DNA of 64,000 bases from JANXQG01 sp963804375 (GTDB taxonomy: Bacteria; Planctomycetota; Planctomycetia; Pirellulales; Thermoguttaceae): NCBI GenBank assembly GCA_963804375.1, contig CAWDQE010000014.1, positions 744,001 through 808,000 on the forward strand, read 5' to 3'. The first letter of the stretch is position 1; each line of letters starts with the position of its first letter. Made by a program: the position numbers and the translations under genes. Positions 16,591 to 27,123 of the stretch are shown piece after piece. The notes below the pieces were generated by a model. It was not told where the DNA came from and made no database searches. It was given only the letters and a program-made list of their open reading frames with translations.

Positions 16591-16745
16591 TAGGCCGGAA
16601 CAAGCTTGCGCAGTTCCGGCACGGATTGGCATCGCGGCGATTAATTGCGGAAAGTCCCTCGCACGCAAATTCTCCGAAGCCGCAGAAACCCAATGCCGGG
16701 ACCGACCCGCGAACCCCGGGTGCCCCGAAGCTTGTTCCGGCCTAC
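16591..16745. repeat. Broken copy of the inverted-repeat element
   Basis: The left arm at 16591-16620 matches the 31-bp arm of copies A and B almost fully. The matching right arm survives only as AAGCTTGTTCCGGCCTAC at 16728-16745. About 107 bp of other sequence separates them. The element sits between the degenerate-receiver activator and the hydrogenase operon and so covers their shared promoter region. Confidence 0.7.
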
Positions 16746-16829
16746 GTGGCTTGCAAAATTCTCCAAAATAAGCCAGAATACAGAACAGTCTTCTTTTGAT
16801 CTTTCCGCTCTCCGCCCCGGAGGCAAGCC

Positions 16830-17351
16830 ATGCTTCTCACCGAACGCGAGCGGCTCCGCGAGGAACTGCTCGAACTCATCGGCCAGATCGGCCGCGATCG
16901 CAGCGCCCTGCTGCCGATCCTCCAGGAAGTGCAGCGCAAGTACTTCCACATTTCCGAGTACTGCATGCAGGTGATTGCCGATCTGCTGGACATCCATCCC
17001 GTGGAAGTCCACAGCGTGGTCTCCTTCTACAGTTTCCTCGACGAACGCCCCCAAGGCCAGTTCGTGATCCGCCTCTGCCGGACCGTGACCTGCGATATGG
17101 CCGGGAAAGAACACCTGGCCCAACAGCTACGCAACGATCTGCAGATCGACTTTGGGCAAACCACGCCCGACGGCAAGTTCTCGCTGGGCTGGGCCAATTG
17201 CCTGGGGATGTGCGACCAGGGGCCGGCGCTGCTGGTCAACGAGCGGATCTTCACGCGCGTGACGCCGGAGAAAGTCCACGGCATCCTGGCCGAATGCCGG
17301 CAGATCTTCGGGGCCCACGCCACCACCTCGCCCAAGGAGCGGCGAATATGA
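16830..17351 (+). CDS. hydC: NuoE-like [2Fe-2S] subunit of NAD-linked [FeFe] hydrogenase
   Basis: At 173 residues this has the usual NuoE/HydC size. An N-terminal helical region is followed by a thioredoxin-like [2Fe-2S] domain with the cysteines in CRTVTCDMAG and NCLGMCDQGPAL. The start at 16830 follows CCGGAGGCAAGCC, a good ribosome-binding site. The stop overlaps the next start as ATGA. With NuoF-like and hydrogenase subunits it should carry electrons between the H-cluster subunit and NAD(H). It is first in a three-gene operon. Confidence 0.92.
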   Translation: MLLTERERLREELLELIGQIGRDRSALLPILQEVQRKYFHISEYCMQVIADLLDIHPVEVHSVVSFYSFLDERPQGQFVIRLCRTVTCDMAGKEHLAQQLRNDLQIDFGQTTPDGKFSLGWANCLGMCDQGPALLVNERIFTRVTPEKVHGILAECRQIFGAHATTSPKERRI

Positions 17352-18596
17352 GCACCATCACTACGATCCGCACCACGACCAATCAACTCACGTTCAGCAC
17401 CATCGAGCCGGGCAGCGGGCTGCGCGGCGCTCGCTCGCCCCTCGGCCGACGCCTTGCGCAAGGTGGAATCCTCGGGGCTGCGGGGACGGGGCGGCGCCGG
17501 CTTCCCCACCAGCCTGAAGTGGGAGTTGGCCGCCAAGTCCGGGGTACCCGCGGAGCGGGTCGGCGGGCAGAAGTACGTGGTCTGCAATGCCGACGAAGGC
17601 GAGCCGGGCACGTTCAAAGACCGCGTGATCCTGGCCGAGTTCGCCGACCTGGTGTTCGAAGGCATGACGATCGGCGCATGGGTCATCGGCGCGGCGCAGG
17701 GCATCGTCTACCTCCGCGCGGAATATACCTATCTTCGGCCGCACCTGGAGGCCGTGTTGCAGCGGCGACGCGACGCCGGCCTGCTGGGGCCCGCGGTAAG
17801 CGGACACCGCGGTTTCGCCTTCGACATCACCATCCGCATGGGCTCAGGGGCCTATGTTTGCGGCGAGGAAACGGCCCTCATCGAGTCGTTGGAAGGGCAG
17901 CGGGGCGAGCCCCGCAACCGCCCGCCCTTCCCCATCGACACGGGCTTCATGGGCAATCCCACGATCGTCAACAACGTCGAGACCTTCGCCTGGGTGGCGT
18001 GCGTGCTGACGAAAGGCCCCGAGTGGTTCAAGAGCATCGGCACCGAGAAATCGACGGGGCGGAAGCTGTTCAGCATCTCCGGCGACTGCGCCCGGCCCGG
18101 CGTCTACGAGTTCCCCATGGGGATCACGGTGGCGCAACTGCTCAAGGAAGTCGGCGGCGAAGGGGCCAAAGCGGTGCAGATCGGCGGCGCCGCCGGCCAG
18201 TGCGTGCCCGCCGCACAGTTCGAACGCACCATCGCTTACGAGGACATCATCACGGGCGGGTCGGTGATCGTGTTGGGCCCGCACCGCGACTTGCTCCGCG
18301 TGTCGCGGAATTTCCTCGAGTTCTTCCTCGAAGAGTCGTGCGGCCAGTGCACCCCTTGCCGCGAGGGCATCCCCAAGCTCCTGGAAGGCGTTGAACTCCT
18401 GCAGCACGGGCGTTGCTCCATGGACTACCTCAGGGAACTCTGCAACTTGGGCGAAACCATGCAACAGGCGTCGAAGTGCGGGCTGGGCCAGTCGGCCCCC
18501 AACGCGCTGCTGTCGATCGTCGAACATTTCCAGGACGAAATCTTAGGCCGCGTCGGGACGAAACGCTCGCCGGCAAGGCGGGAGAAAACCCAGTGA
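17348..18596 (+). CDS. hydB: NuoF-like NADH-binding FMN subunit, frameshifted near the N-terminus
   Basis: From ATG 17348 the first codons read MSTITTIRTTTNQLTFSTIE. After about 25 codons one base is out of register near 17423, and the rest continues in another frame as ALARPSADALRKVESSGLRG. Beyond that the protein is a standard NuoF: GRGGAGFPTSLKW (FMN), GAYVCGEETALIESLEG (NADH), and the cluster motif SCGQCTPCREG. The full product would be about 415 residues. It lacks the extra N-terminal thioredoxin-like domain and the C-terminal ferredoxin domains that HydB subunits of bifurcating hydrogenases often have. The stop overlaps the hydrogenase start (TGATG). The frameshift is probably a sequence error, given how conserved the rest is. 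Confidence 0.88.
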
Positions 18597-20526
18597 TGGA
18601 CAAAGAACTTCAACCGATCGGACTCGATACGCGGGCCCCCGCCAGCCAACGCTCGCGGACCGCGGAGCTGCTCAAACATGCCAAGGCCCTGGGCAAGCAA
18701 ATCACGGTGACCATCGACGGCCAGCCGATCACCGTGCCCCTGGGTATGACGATCCTGGAAGCCGCCCGGGAACTCCAAATCCGCATCCCCACACTCTGCT
18801 TTCACGAGGATTTGTGCCTGGCGGGGGTCTGCCGGATCTGCGTGGTGGAGATCGACAAGCAGCGGACCCTGCAGTCGGCGTGCAGCTACCCGATTACGTC
18901 GCCCATCAACGTAACTACCCATACGGCCAAGGTCCGCCGCGCCCGCCGCCACGTCCTCGACCTGCTCTTGGGCAGCCACTATGGCGAGTGTTACGCCTGC
19001 ACCCGCAACAATCATTGCGAACTGCAGTCGCTGGCCGCGGAATATGGCGTGGACCTTTTCCGCTTCGGCCACGTTACCAAGCCGCGGTACGCGATCGACG
19101 CCTCCAGCCACTCCGTGGTCCGCGACATGAACAAGTGCATCCTCTGCCGCCGCTGCGTGCGGACGTGCATCGACCTGCAGGAGGTGGGCGTGCTGGAGGC
19201 CCTGCACCGCGGCCACAAGACCAAGATCGGCACCTTCCTGGACAAACCGCTGGCCGACGTGGTGTGCATTAACTGCGGGCAGTGCATCAACCGCTGTCCG
19301 ACCGGCGCTCTGCGGGCCAACGACCTGACCGACGAGGTCTGGGAGGCCATCGACGACCCGGCCAAGCACGTCGTGATCCAGACCGCGCCCAGTCCGCGGC
19401 CGGGATCGGCGAGTGCTTCGGGCTGGAGCCGGGCCATCCGCTCACCTTCCAGATGAACACGGCCCTGCGGGGTTGCGGTTTCGACCGCGTGTTCGACACG
19501 AACTTCGCCGCCGACCTGACGATCATGGAAGAGGGCGTGGAGTTGTTGCTCCGCCTGTATCGCGCCCTGGTCAAAAAGGACCCGGCGGCGGTGCTGCCGC
19601 AGTTCACCAGTTGTTCGCCGGGCTGGGTGAAGTACCTGGAGCACTTCTTCCCCGAGTCGATCCCGCACCTCTCCACGGCCAAGAGCCCGCAACAGATGTT
19701 CGGGGCCCTCATCAAGACCTACTATGCCGAGTTGAACCACCTCGATCCCGCCAACATCGTGACCGTGGCCCTCATGCCCTGCTCGGCGAAGAAGTTTGAG
19801 TGCAACCGGCCGGAAATGTGCGCCAGCGGATTCAAGGACATCGATTACGGACTGACGACGCGGGAACTGGGCAAGATGATCCGCGAGGCGGGGGTGGACC
19901 TGCCCAAGGCGGCGAAGTCCGATTTCGATGCGCCGTTCGGCACGGCCACCGGCTCGGGTGTGATCTTCGGTGCCACGGGCGGCGTCATGGAGGCCGCGCT
20001 CCGCACGGTGCTGGAACTGGTCACGGGCCAGAAGGTGGAGAACTTCTTCGACCACGCCGACATCGTTCCCCTTCGCGGGTTCGAGGGCCTGCGCTACGCC
20101 GAGGTGCCGGTGACCAAGGTCGGGCCCGTCCCCGGGCTGCTAAAGCACTTGTTCCCCGACTGGGATTGGCTGCTCGGCGCGACCTTGAAGGTGGGCGTCT
20201 GCCACGGCACGGCCAACGCGAAGAAGGTGATGCGCGACATTCAGGCCGGCGGCCGCTTCAGCCAGTGCCATTTCATCGAGTTCATGGCCTGTCCGGGCGG
20301 GTGTCTTGGCGGCGGCGGGCAGCCCACGCCCACCAGTCCGAGCATCCGCGCCGCCAGGGCGCGGGCGATCTACTCCGAGGACCACGCCTACTCCGTGCGG
20401 AAATCGCACGAGAACCCCGCCATCCTGGAGGTTTACGAACGGTTCCTCACGGGCGGCCCCTGCGGCCACAAGAGCCACGAGCTGCTGCACACGTCGTATA
20501 CGCGGCGGGGGAAGTATATTGCGTGA
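18596..20526 (+). CDS. hydA: [FeFe] hydrogenase catalytic subunit (group A, HndD/HydA type), frameshifted
   Basis: Domains in order: plant-type [2Fe-2S] domain (CLAGVCRICVVE), His/Cys-ligated cluster (HYGECYACTRNNHCELQ), two 4Fe-4S motifs (CILCRRCVRTC, CINCGQCINRCP), the H-cluster domain, and a C-terminal small-subunit region ending SHELLHTSYTRRGKYIA. The three H-cluster motifs are TSCSPGW, MPCSAKKFE and FMACPGGCLGGGGQP. In the first, the second Cys of the usual TSCCPxW, which serves as proton relay, is Ser. A frame change near 19385-19400, between the ferredoxin part (frame ending VIQTAP) and the H-cluster part (frame from AAGIGECFGLEPG), splits the gene. The combined length of about 640 residues is normal. 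The enzyme would make or consume H2 with NAD(H) through HydB/HydC. Maturation genes are not in the window. Confidence 0.9.
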
Positions 20527-20651
20527 TGATCGCGAACCCGGACCGCGAAGCGGTTCCACACCAGTGCCCAGGGCCGCGCAGCGCACCCTGGGTAGGGGTC
20601 TGTGATGAGGCGGACCAAGGCCAGCTACGAGTACCCCGGCCAGCAATTTCC

Positions 20652-20945
20652 CTACTTCGCACTCTCTTCCTCGTTCCAGGCCAACTCCACCCGGTTCAGC
20701 AGCTTGTGGCCGAAATCGAAGCCTGCCTCCCGCAGGGCGTCCTTGACCTGCTGCCTGGTCGGCGGATTCTCGCCCGCGTAAACGATGCCCCAGAACACCG
20801 TGCCGCCGCCTTCCACGTGCATGCCCGTGGCGACCTGCTTGACCATCAAGTCGGGGTTCAGCCGCGCCATCAGGTGTTGCATGGGATAGAACTCGTGCTC
20901 GTCGCGCACGGAAAACGCCTTGGGCAATTGAACTTTGGTCAGCAT
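20652..20945 (-). CDS. Small conserved-looking protein of unknown function
   Basis: A 97-residue soluble protein starting MLTKVQLPKAFSVRDEHEFY. GGAGAAAG stands 5' of the ATG at 20945, which is why this start was preferred to one 16 codons earlier. I recognise no domain. There is no signal peptide or membrane segment. It lies 77 bp downstream of the DUF1444 gene on the same strand and may be cotranscribed with it, and is convergent with the hydrogenase operon. Confidence 0.6.
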   Translation of the reverse strand: MLTKVQLPKAFSVRDEHEFYPMQHLMARLNPDLMVKQVATGMHVEGGGTVFWGIVYAGENPPTRQQVKDALREAGFDFGHKLLNRVELAWNEEESAK

Positions 20946-21022
20946 GTCTTTCTCCGGCTTTTTTCCTGGTGGGACTCGTTTCACTCGGCCCACCCTACGG
21001 CTTTATCTTCGAAAGGCCTATC

Positions 21023-22204
21023 CTAAAACACATTCCCCATGGCGGCCAGTTGCTCTGCCGAGGGAAACTCCAGCACGCGATACCGGGGCGGGTAAATATC
21101 GAGCGATTCCAGCAGGTGTCCAACTTCTTCCTGGGCCTTGGACCAGGGAACCATCGTCGGTTCGCCTTCCAGACCGCCGAAGACCAGCATATCGGTTTGC
21201 GGCAACCACGATCCCACGCTCTCCGCCCAGACGGCGTAGCTCAAGAGCCTGCCCTGCGGATCCTGCACAACGTTGAACGTGGCGACGAAAATATTCTTGC
21301 TCGTCTTGGCGTGCAGCCGGTCGAGCAGCTCTTTCTGCTCGGCATAGTCGCGCCCCATGGTGTCGAAGAAGAAGCGGTGGAATTCCTTGTGCAAAGGATG
21401 CTCGGTCTCGGGCAGCCAGGGCAGCCACTCTTGGCCGTCGAACCGCACGGCGATCGACGAGATGGGCCGAAGCTGCTGCAGGGCCTCGGCCGCCATCTTC
21501 AGCATGGCGTCAAGTCCGTCGGCGTCGTCCGCGCCGGCCACGATCAGGTTGTCGCGATTGGCGATCATGGCCACAGGATCGCCTTTGATCTGGAACTGCT
21601 CGATCAGCTCCGCCGACAAGATCCGCGAGGCGTCGTAGTTGTCGCCCGTGGCCGAAAGATAGACGCCTTCGCCCGACTGCGGGCCGATGAATTTGGCCGG
21701 CAGGCCGGCCAGGTTCTCGCGGGCGATTTCCAGGGCCTCGTACAGCGTCAGTCCCCAGGCATCGAGATTGGCCTGGGGAATGGAGCGCATGGCGTCGGGC
21801 AGATCGTAGACCAGGGCCACGCCGAAATGCTCGCCCAGCGGCACGTAGGGCCAACTGATCGGCGTGCCCGTTTCGACCAGGCTGCGCAGCGCGTTCAACT
21901 CGAAATGCGAGCGCGAACGGACGATCGGCAGCAGATCGGGCTTGACGTCCTCGAAATCTTCCGGCATGTCGCGGAGCACGTTGAACCAGTTCCGCACCCA
22001 GTGGCGGAGGACCCGTTCGCGTTTCTCCCCGTCGGCTGCACAGTATTCCTTATAGGCGTTGGCCAGCATGAGGGCCGCGGAACGCTCGCCTTCGCCGCGG
22101 AGGCGGAAATCTTCGGGCTGGTAGGCGATACGGCCCTTCTCGCCCGCCTGTTGGATACGGTCGATCATGAGCTGGGCGAAATCGTCTTTGCTGGGTTCGG
22201 TCAC
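21023..22204 (-). CDS. DUF1444 family protein
   Basis: This 393-residue soluble protein shares the family pattern of DUF1444 (Bacillus YtpQ type). PIVRSRSHFE matches the IYPVIRS region, VALVYDLPDAMRSI matches the central strand, and GDNYDASRILSAELIEQF carries the highly conserved YDASRIL motif. The C-terminal third is longer than in YtpQ and of unknown role. No biochemical function is known to me for this family. The gene stands alone except for the small downstream gene. Confidence 0.72.
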   Translation of the reverse strand: MTEPSKDDFAQLMIDRIQQAGEKGRIAYQPEDFRLRGEGERSAALMLANAYKEYCAADGEKRERVLRHWVRNWFNVLRDMPEDFEDVKPDLLPIVRSRSHFELNALRSLVETGTPISWPYVPLGEHFGVALVYDLPDAMRSIPQANLDAWGLTLYEALEIARENLAGLPAKFIGPQSGEGVYLSATGDNYDASRILSAELIEQFQIKGDPVAMIANRDNLIVAGADDADGLDAMLKMAAEALQQLRPISSIAVRFDGQEWLPWLPETEHPLHKEFHRFFFDTMGRDYAEQKELLDRLHAKTSKNIFVATFNVVQDPQGRLLSYAVWAESVGSWLPQTDMLVFGGLEGEPTMVPWSKAQEEVGHLLESLDIYPPRYRVLEFPSAEQLAAMGNVF

Positions 22205-22399
22205 GGGAGTCGGGTGAAAAGCGGGACCCGCCGGGGCGCATGGGATTTGTGAATTTATCCCTTAAGAATACGGGACGAGGGCGGGTTCTGCAAGCCGTGG
22301 CATCAGTGCTCAGTACAGAGTGGACTTCAGAAAATCGGCCTGACCCGTTTCTCCTTACGATGGTGCTCATGCCGCATGCCAGATTGAATGCGATAATAA
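22205..22399. other. Intergenic, nothing recognisable
   Basis: About 195 bp between the DUF1444 start and the 3' end of the thioredoxin-tailed gene. No hairpin terminator or promoter of good match was seen. Confidence 0.5.
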
Positions 22400-25300
22400 T
22401 CAGCGCGCTCCCAATTCCGTCATCTCCGCCAGTTTCTCCTTCGTGATCACGCCGGTGCTCCGCGAAGTCACCTGCCCGCCGCGAATCACCAACAAGCTGG
22501 GAATCGACTTCACTTCGTAGCGTGCGACGAGGTCGGAGTTCTCGTCGATGTTGACCTTCACCATGCGAACTTCCGGGTGCGCTGCGCGAAGTCCTCCAGC
22601 ACCGGGCCAAGCTGCTTGCAGGGGATGCACCATTCGGCGCAGAAATCCACAAGCACCGTCTTCTCGCACTTTAACACCTGCTCTTCGAAAGTCGCGGTGG
22701 ACACTTGCTCCAGCCGCGATTCGGGCGACTTTTGCGTCGACGAGGCGGTCGCAGGCGGCACGTGCGTATGGTTGACTATCGTGTCGCGTTGCAGGCCGGC
22801 GGGCACTCCCAACGGAACGTGCGGAGGGCCAGCCAGTCCGATCGGGGTGCCGCTGATCGGCATGCCGTACTGCGGCGAGGTCACGCCGGCCACAAAGCCC
22901 GGCGGGCAGGGACCTTGCATCGGCGACTGGTACATGGCGCCCGGCCCGCCCGGCATCTGTTCAGGCGTAGCCGAAGCAATGGCCAGATCCTTGTTGCCCA
23001 AGCGGACGATGGCCATGATGGCGCCTTTGCGATCGGCTTCGACGATCGGATCTTGGCCCGGATCGAGCTTCGTGCTGACCAGGGTGCCGACGCCGGCCAG
23101 GGCCATTTCCTGGAACTCCGGATCGGGCAGGTAAATCACCTTGGTCACGAAGTTGCCCGTCATCACTTGGTCGAAGTCCTCGTCGGTGAATTCGATCGGG
23201 ATGGCATTGTGCGCCAGGAAGGCTTCGGTGCGCGGCATGGCCGGGCCAACCTCGATCGTGGGGAAGAGTTCCACCCCCGGACGACCCGGGATGTTGGCCA
23301 GCTTCAGCCGATACAAGGCGCCCTGCGGGAAGTTGTAGCGGGCAGGCGCGACGAGCTGTTCCGAATCGAAACGACCCGGAGCGGTCACATCCCACTGAAC
23401 GGTGAGCCCTTCCGGGCCCACGAAGTAAACTTGCGATGTGTCCGCCCTTGGCTGCGCGGCCGACTGGTATGAAACCACGCCCGGACCGGCGGGCGCGGAA
23501 GCGCTTGAATGCTCTGTCGCCTTCGGATGATCCGACCTCTTCGGTGGAGTTGGCGGCGATGGGGGCCGACCACTGGGATTTGCAAGCGTGGGGGCCGCGC
23601 GGTAGGGAGCCGCCGCGCTGCTGCTGCCGGCGGCAGGCGCTGTTGAAGTACTGCTGGAGCCCGGCACCGGCCTCGGCGCCGCCGTCGGCACGGGTTGCTT
23701 CTGCATGAACGCGATCACGTCCCGGCTGACGCCTTGCTGATGCAAGTAAATGACGTTCGACGCTTGCAGGGGGGCCGCCAGACCGTGCGCACGGATTTGG
23801 TTGACAATCAGTCCGTCGTCAACCCCCGCGCGGGTCATCGCGATCACATCGGGGACCGTCACGGCGCAGCTCGGGGACGGCGGCGCAGCGACACTATAGG
23901 CGTAACTAGAATAAGCGCCTGCGGGACTACTATACGGGCTCTGCGCCGTCGTAGAGCCGTAGGAGCTCATCGGATACGCCGGAGCGGAACTGTATGGATT
24001 TGAAGTGCTGTTGCTCGGCCTTGCCGGAGCCACCGCAACCGCGACTCCGGTCTGAGTGGCCGCAAGTCTCTCGTGGAGTGCAACGTGGCCGGAGTAGCTT
24101 GGGGCTGTCGTCGCTGCCGAGTCAACGTTCTTGGTCGCGCGGGAATCGGCAGAACTACCCGGCTTGGCGGCGCCCTTGACCGTCAGTTCGTCGCGGATCA
24201 CTTGTTTAATGACGACGCCATCAGTCGCAAGAACCACGGCCACCGCCTTGTCGAGCTGCTCCTGATTGTGAACGTGTCCCTGAAGCCAGACCGTTCCATT
24301 CAGATAGCGGACGCTGATTCTTTCGCCAAACGCCAATTGACTACTCTTGGACAAATGATCGCCAATCCGTTGCGCAGGCTTCCTGGTTGGAAAGTTCCGA
24401 TCGAACCGGCGTCGGCATCACGCCAGGCGCGGCAGTGGCGGGACTTGAAGAACTACCGTAGCTCGAGGCCGTAACGCTGCTCGGCGCATACGGCGAAGCC
24501 GATGTAGCAACTGTCGGTGCTGCCGGAACGCTCAGAGGACATGAAGAACTCCCGTAGCCCGGCGGGGCCGTCGACGCGCCGGGGGACGTGACGCCGGAAT
24601 TCGGAGCCGTACCAGAACCCGGCGTTGTTGGTGAAGGCAGTGCAACCTCTGGCGGCCTGTCCGGAGCATATTCTGGCAGACTTTGCAACCAAAACGGCGA
24701 CGGCAATGGTGGCGCACTAACGGCCACATGCGAACATTGACTTCCCAGCGCGCTCAGCCCGATCAGCCACAGCGGCCCGTTCGCCCCGCCCGTCGGCAGG
24801 CTGTAGCGGCAGGTGAGCTGCAAGCCGTGTGGCGTCCGCTCGACGCAGGTGATTTCGGGCCGCAAGTGCGAACGAATCGCCGGGGCCGACGGCCAGAAGG
24901 TCGGCTCCAGATCGATCTTCGCCTGCTGTGCCCCGCCGGCGATGGCCGTGGCAAGAAGGGAACACCAAGGATAGAGCGAATCGAACAGCTCCGGCATATT
25001 GCAATAGCCCAAGGCCACCGGGCGGTTCTGATCGTTCAAGGCGAGGGCCACGCCGGGCAGAGTGGCCAGCGATCGATGGTCCTTCCGCGTCAGGTAGGCC
25101 TTCAAGGCCGGCATGTTGAGCGTCATCACCATTTCCCGATCGGAGATGTAGAACGCCGGCGCAATCGCCTGCCCGGCCAGATAATAGATCTGGTGCCCGG
25201 CAAAACGGCACTTGCGGAATTCGGGCTGAGCGTCGGCAGCGGCTTGGCCGCCGCCTTTCTTTCCGTCCGGCGAGGCATTCTTGGCGCAGAGCTTTTCCCA

Positions 25301-26828
25301 ACCTTCCACCAGCGTCGCGCGGTCGCGGACGGGCACGACGGCGGTCCAGCCGAGGAAGGCCATCTCGCCTTCGGCCGGAGAGTTGTAGACGCACCACGCG
25401 TCGCCCACCGAGGCCAAGAAACGGTGGATGTCGATGCCGCACTCTTTCTTCAATTCGTCGAGGCCCTTCTGGACCTCGGCGCCGCCTACGCCCGCCTTCT
25501 CATAGGTGGATAGCAATATCTTGAAAGTGCGATCGAGATCGACCCGCGCGGCCACGGCCAACAGGGCATCGTGCGGGATGGGCTCCAGGTCCTTGGCCGT
25601 CAACGGCCGGTCGGCCACCATGTCCAGCAGGCCGCGGGGCTTGCCGTCCAGGGCCAGGAGCACGCGATTGATCATGCCGTAGTCCTCCAGCCCGGTCGTC
25701 GAAACGAGCGAATCGACATTGTAGAGCCCCAGCAGTTCCAAGGCCGCGACGGCGTCTTTTTTCGAATCGGCCAGCGGCAGCAGCTTGTCGCGGATCGCTT
25801 TGAGGTTGAGATAGACGATGCCGGTGCGGCGGGGGACCTGCGTCTGCTCCAGGGCCTTGCTGAGCCAAGCCGGCGTCGGGCTGCTCCAGCGGGCCAGCAT
25901 GCCTTCGACCGTGCCCCGACCCACACCTACAACGAGATACTCTCCGTGGAAGCCGAAGGTCACGCGGTTCTTATCGCCGGGCTTGGTCGGATTGCTGCGA
26001 TACCAGGTCTCGCCGGCAATCTTGATCTGTCGAAAGCCGTCGCCCCCAGCCTTCTTGGCCTGCTTGAGGTACCTGACGAGCTTCGATTGCAGCCGGGCCG
26101 CATCGGCTCCCAGCGAAACGACCATGCCGGCCTGAATTTCCGCATCCGGCGATCCGCTGGCTTCCGCTGCCTTTCCGGCCGGTTTGGGCGGCGTGATCTT
26201 CACGTCTGCGACGAAGATGGCCGTCGGGTGCGTCACGAGAGCGTTCAGCCAATCGCCATAATCCTCGGCCGAGATATTGAACTTCGGTTTCTCTGCGACA
26301 GGAGCGATGGACGGCCCCGCGGCAAGAGGGGTTCCCGTCGGAGCTGGAACCTGCGCGGAGGCGGCGTCGGGAGCGATCGCCGGGGCAGACAAGGCCGTGT
26401 TGGATAGCGAACCTGAGTTTTCGGCCACTGCCTTTCCGTATGCCTTTGTGTACGGATCGTCAACGGCTGGGAGGGGCTCCGGGGGCGCGGTAGCCGCCGT
26501 AGCCTGCGGGCGGGACGAAAGGGTTACCGCCGCCGCTTCCTTGCCCTCTTCGTCCGCCTTTTTTAGATAGGCGACGACAACCTTGTTGATAGCATGCAAG
26601 AAATCTTGCACTTCCGGTTCGGCGAGCAGTTTCTCCGTCTCGCTGGTGCTGCTGAGCACTGGGCGAAGCCGTACCAGCCCAATTGACGTAGAACAGGCAC
26701 TGCGGCGGGGCGACGTGCGAGATGACGGCATCATCGGGCGCAGGCGGAATACCAAGCGGCAGTCCCTGCAAACCGGGATCGGCGGCCAAAGCAATGGTCG
26801 CCACAAGACACGAGAGAACCGAAGTCAT
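22400..26828 (-). CDS. Large secreted planctomycete protein with BON, repeat and thioredoxin domains (several frameshifts)
   Basis: From ATG 26828 (SD GGAG) a signal peptide starts MTSVLSCLVATIALAADPGL. After 25-60 more residues the frame shifts by +1 near 26655-26663 and continues SSTSETEKLLAEPEVQDF. A roughly 700-residue secreted domain follows, with repeated FHGEYLVVGVG-type strands, then a Pro/Ser/Ala-rich linker. A second shift near 24365-24385 leads into a BON-like domain (QRIGDHLSK, SVRYLNGTVWLQGHV). Next come a helical motif (DVIAMTRAGVDDGLIVNQI), a beta-rich module (VGPEGLTVQWDV) and a thioredoxin domain with VDFCAEWCIPCKQLGP. A third shift near 22580 puts the thioredoxin end (VRMVKVNIDENSDLVARYEV) in another frame. 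One gene of about 1470 codons, or two genes meeting near 24350, are both possible. The gene is paralogous to 27370-30659. Function unknown; a periplasmic redox or envelope role is inferred from the thioredoxin and BON parts. Confidence 0.6.
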
Positions 26829-26906
26829 GACAATGCTCCTCCGTGGCAAAGAATGACGAAGCGGAAAGAAGCATTATACCACAATTGCGCGAGGGGTAAA
26901 CGCGCA

Positions 26907-27100
26907 ATTTGGAGTGCGGGGGCTTGCCACCGCTTTTGAGAACGGCTCGCAACGACAGAATCGCCTTCAAGGCTTCGGCTCCGCGCGTAACCCACCATTT
27001 CGCCACTTTTCGAAACGCGAAGCGAACGGTTGCGCACTAGCAGCCGCATTGGAATTGCCACCCGTTTCGGAAAGCGGTGGCAAGCCCCCGCACTCCAAAT
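26907..27100. repeat. Composite inverted repeat (AGTGCGGG / CCCGCACT family)
   Basis: An arm at 26907-26937 (TTGGAGTGCGGGGGCTTGCC...) has its complement at 27071-27100. Inner shorter complementary blocks include GAACGG. A related small hairpin, AAGCGGTAATACATTACCGC, lies at about 27329-27348, and a degenerate one at about 61022-61075. It occupies the promoter side of the secreted-protein gene. Confidence 0.7.
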
Positions 27101-27123
27101 CTGCGTTACTTCGCCAGGAGGGC

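Noticed and set aside
16623..16829. Sigma54 -24/-12 promoter before the hydrogenase operon
   Set aside because: GG and GC pairs occur (for example around TTGGCATCGC and TGGCTTGC) but none has the needed 10-bp spacing.
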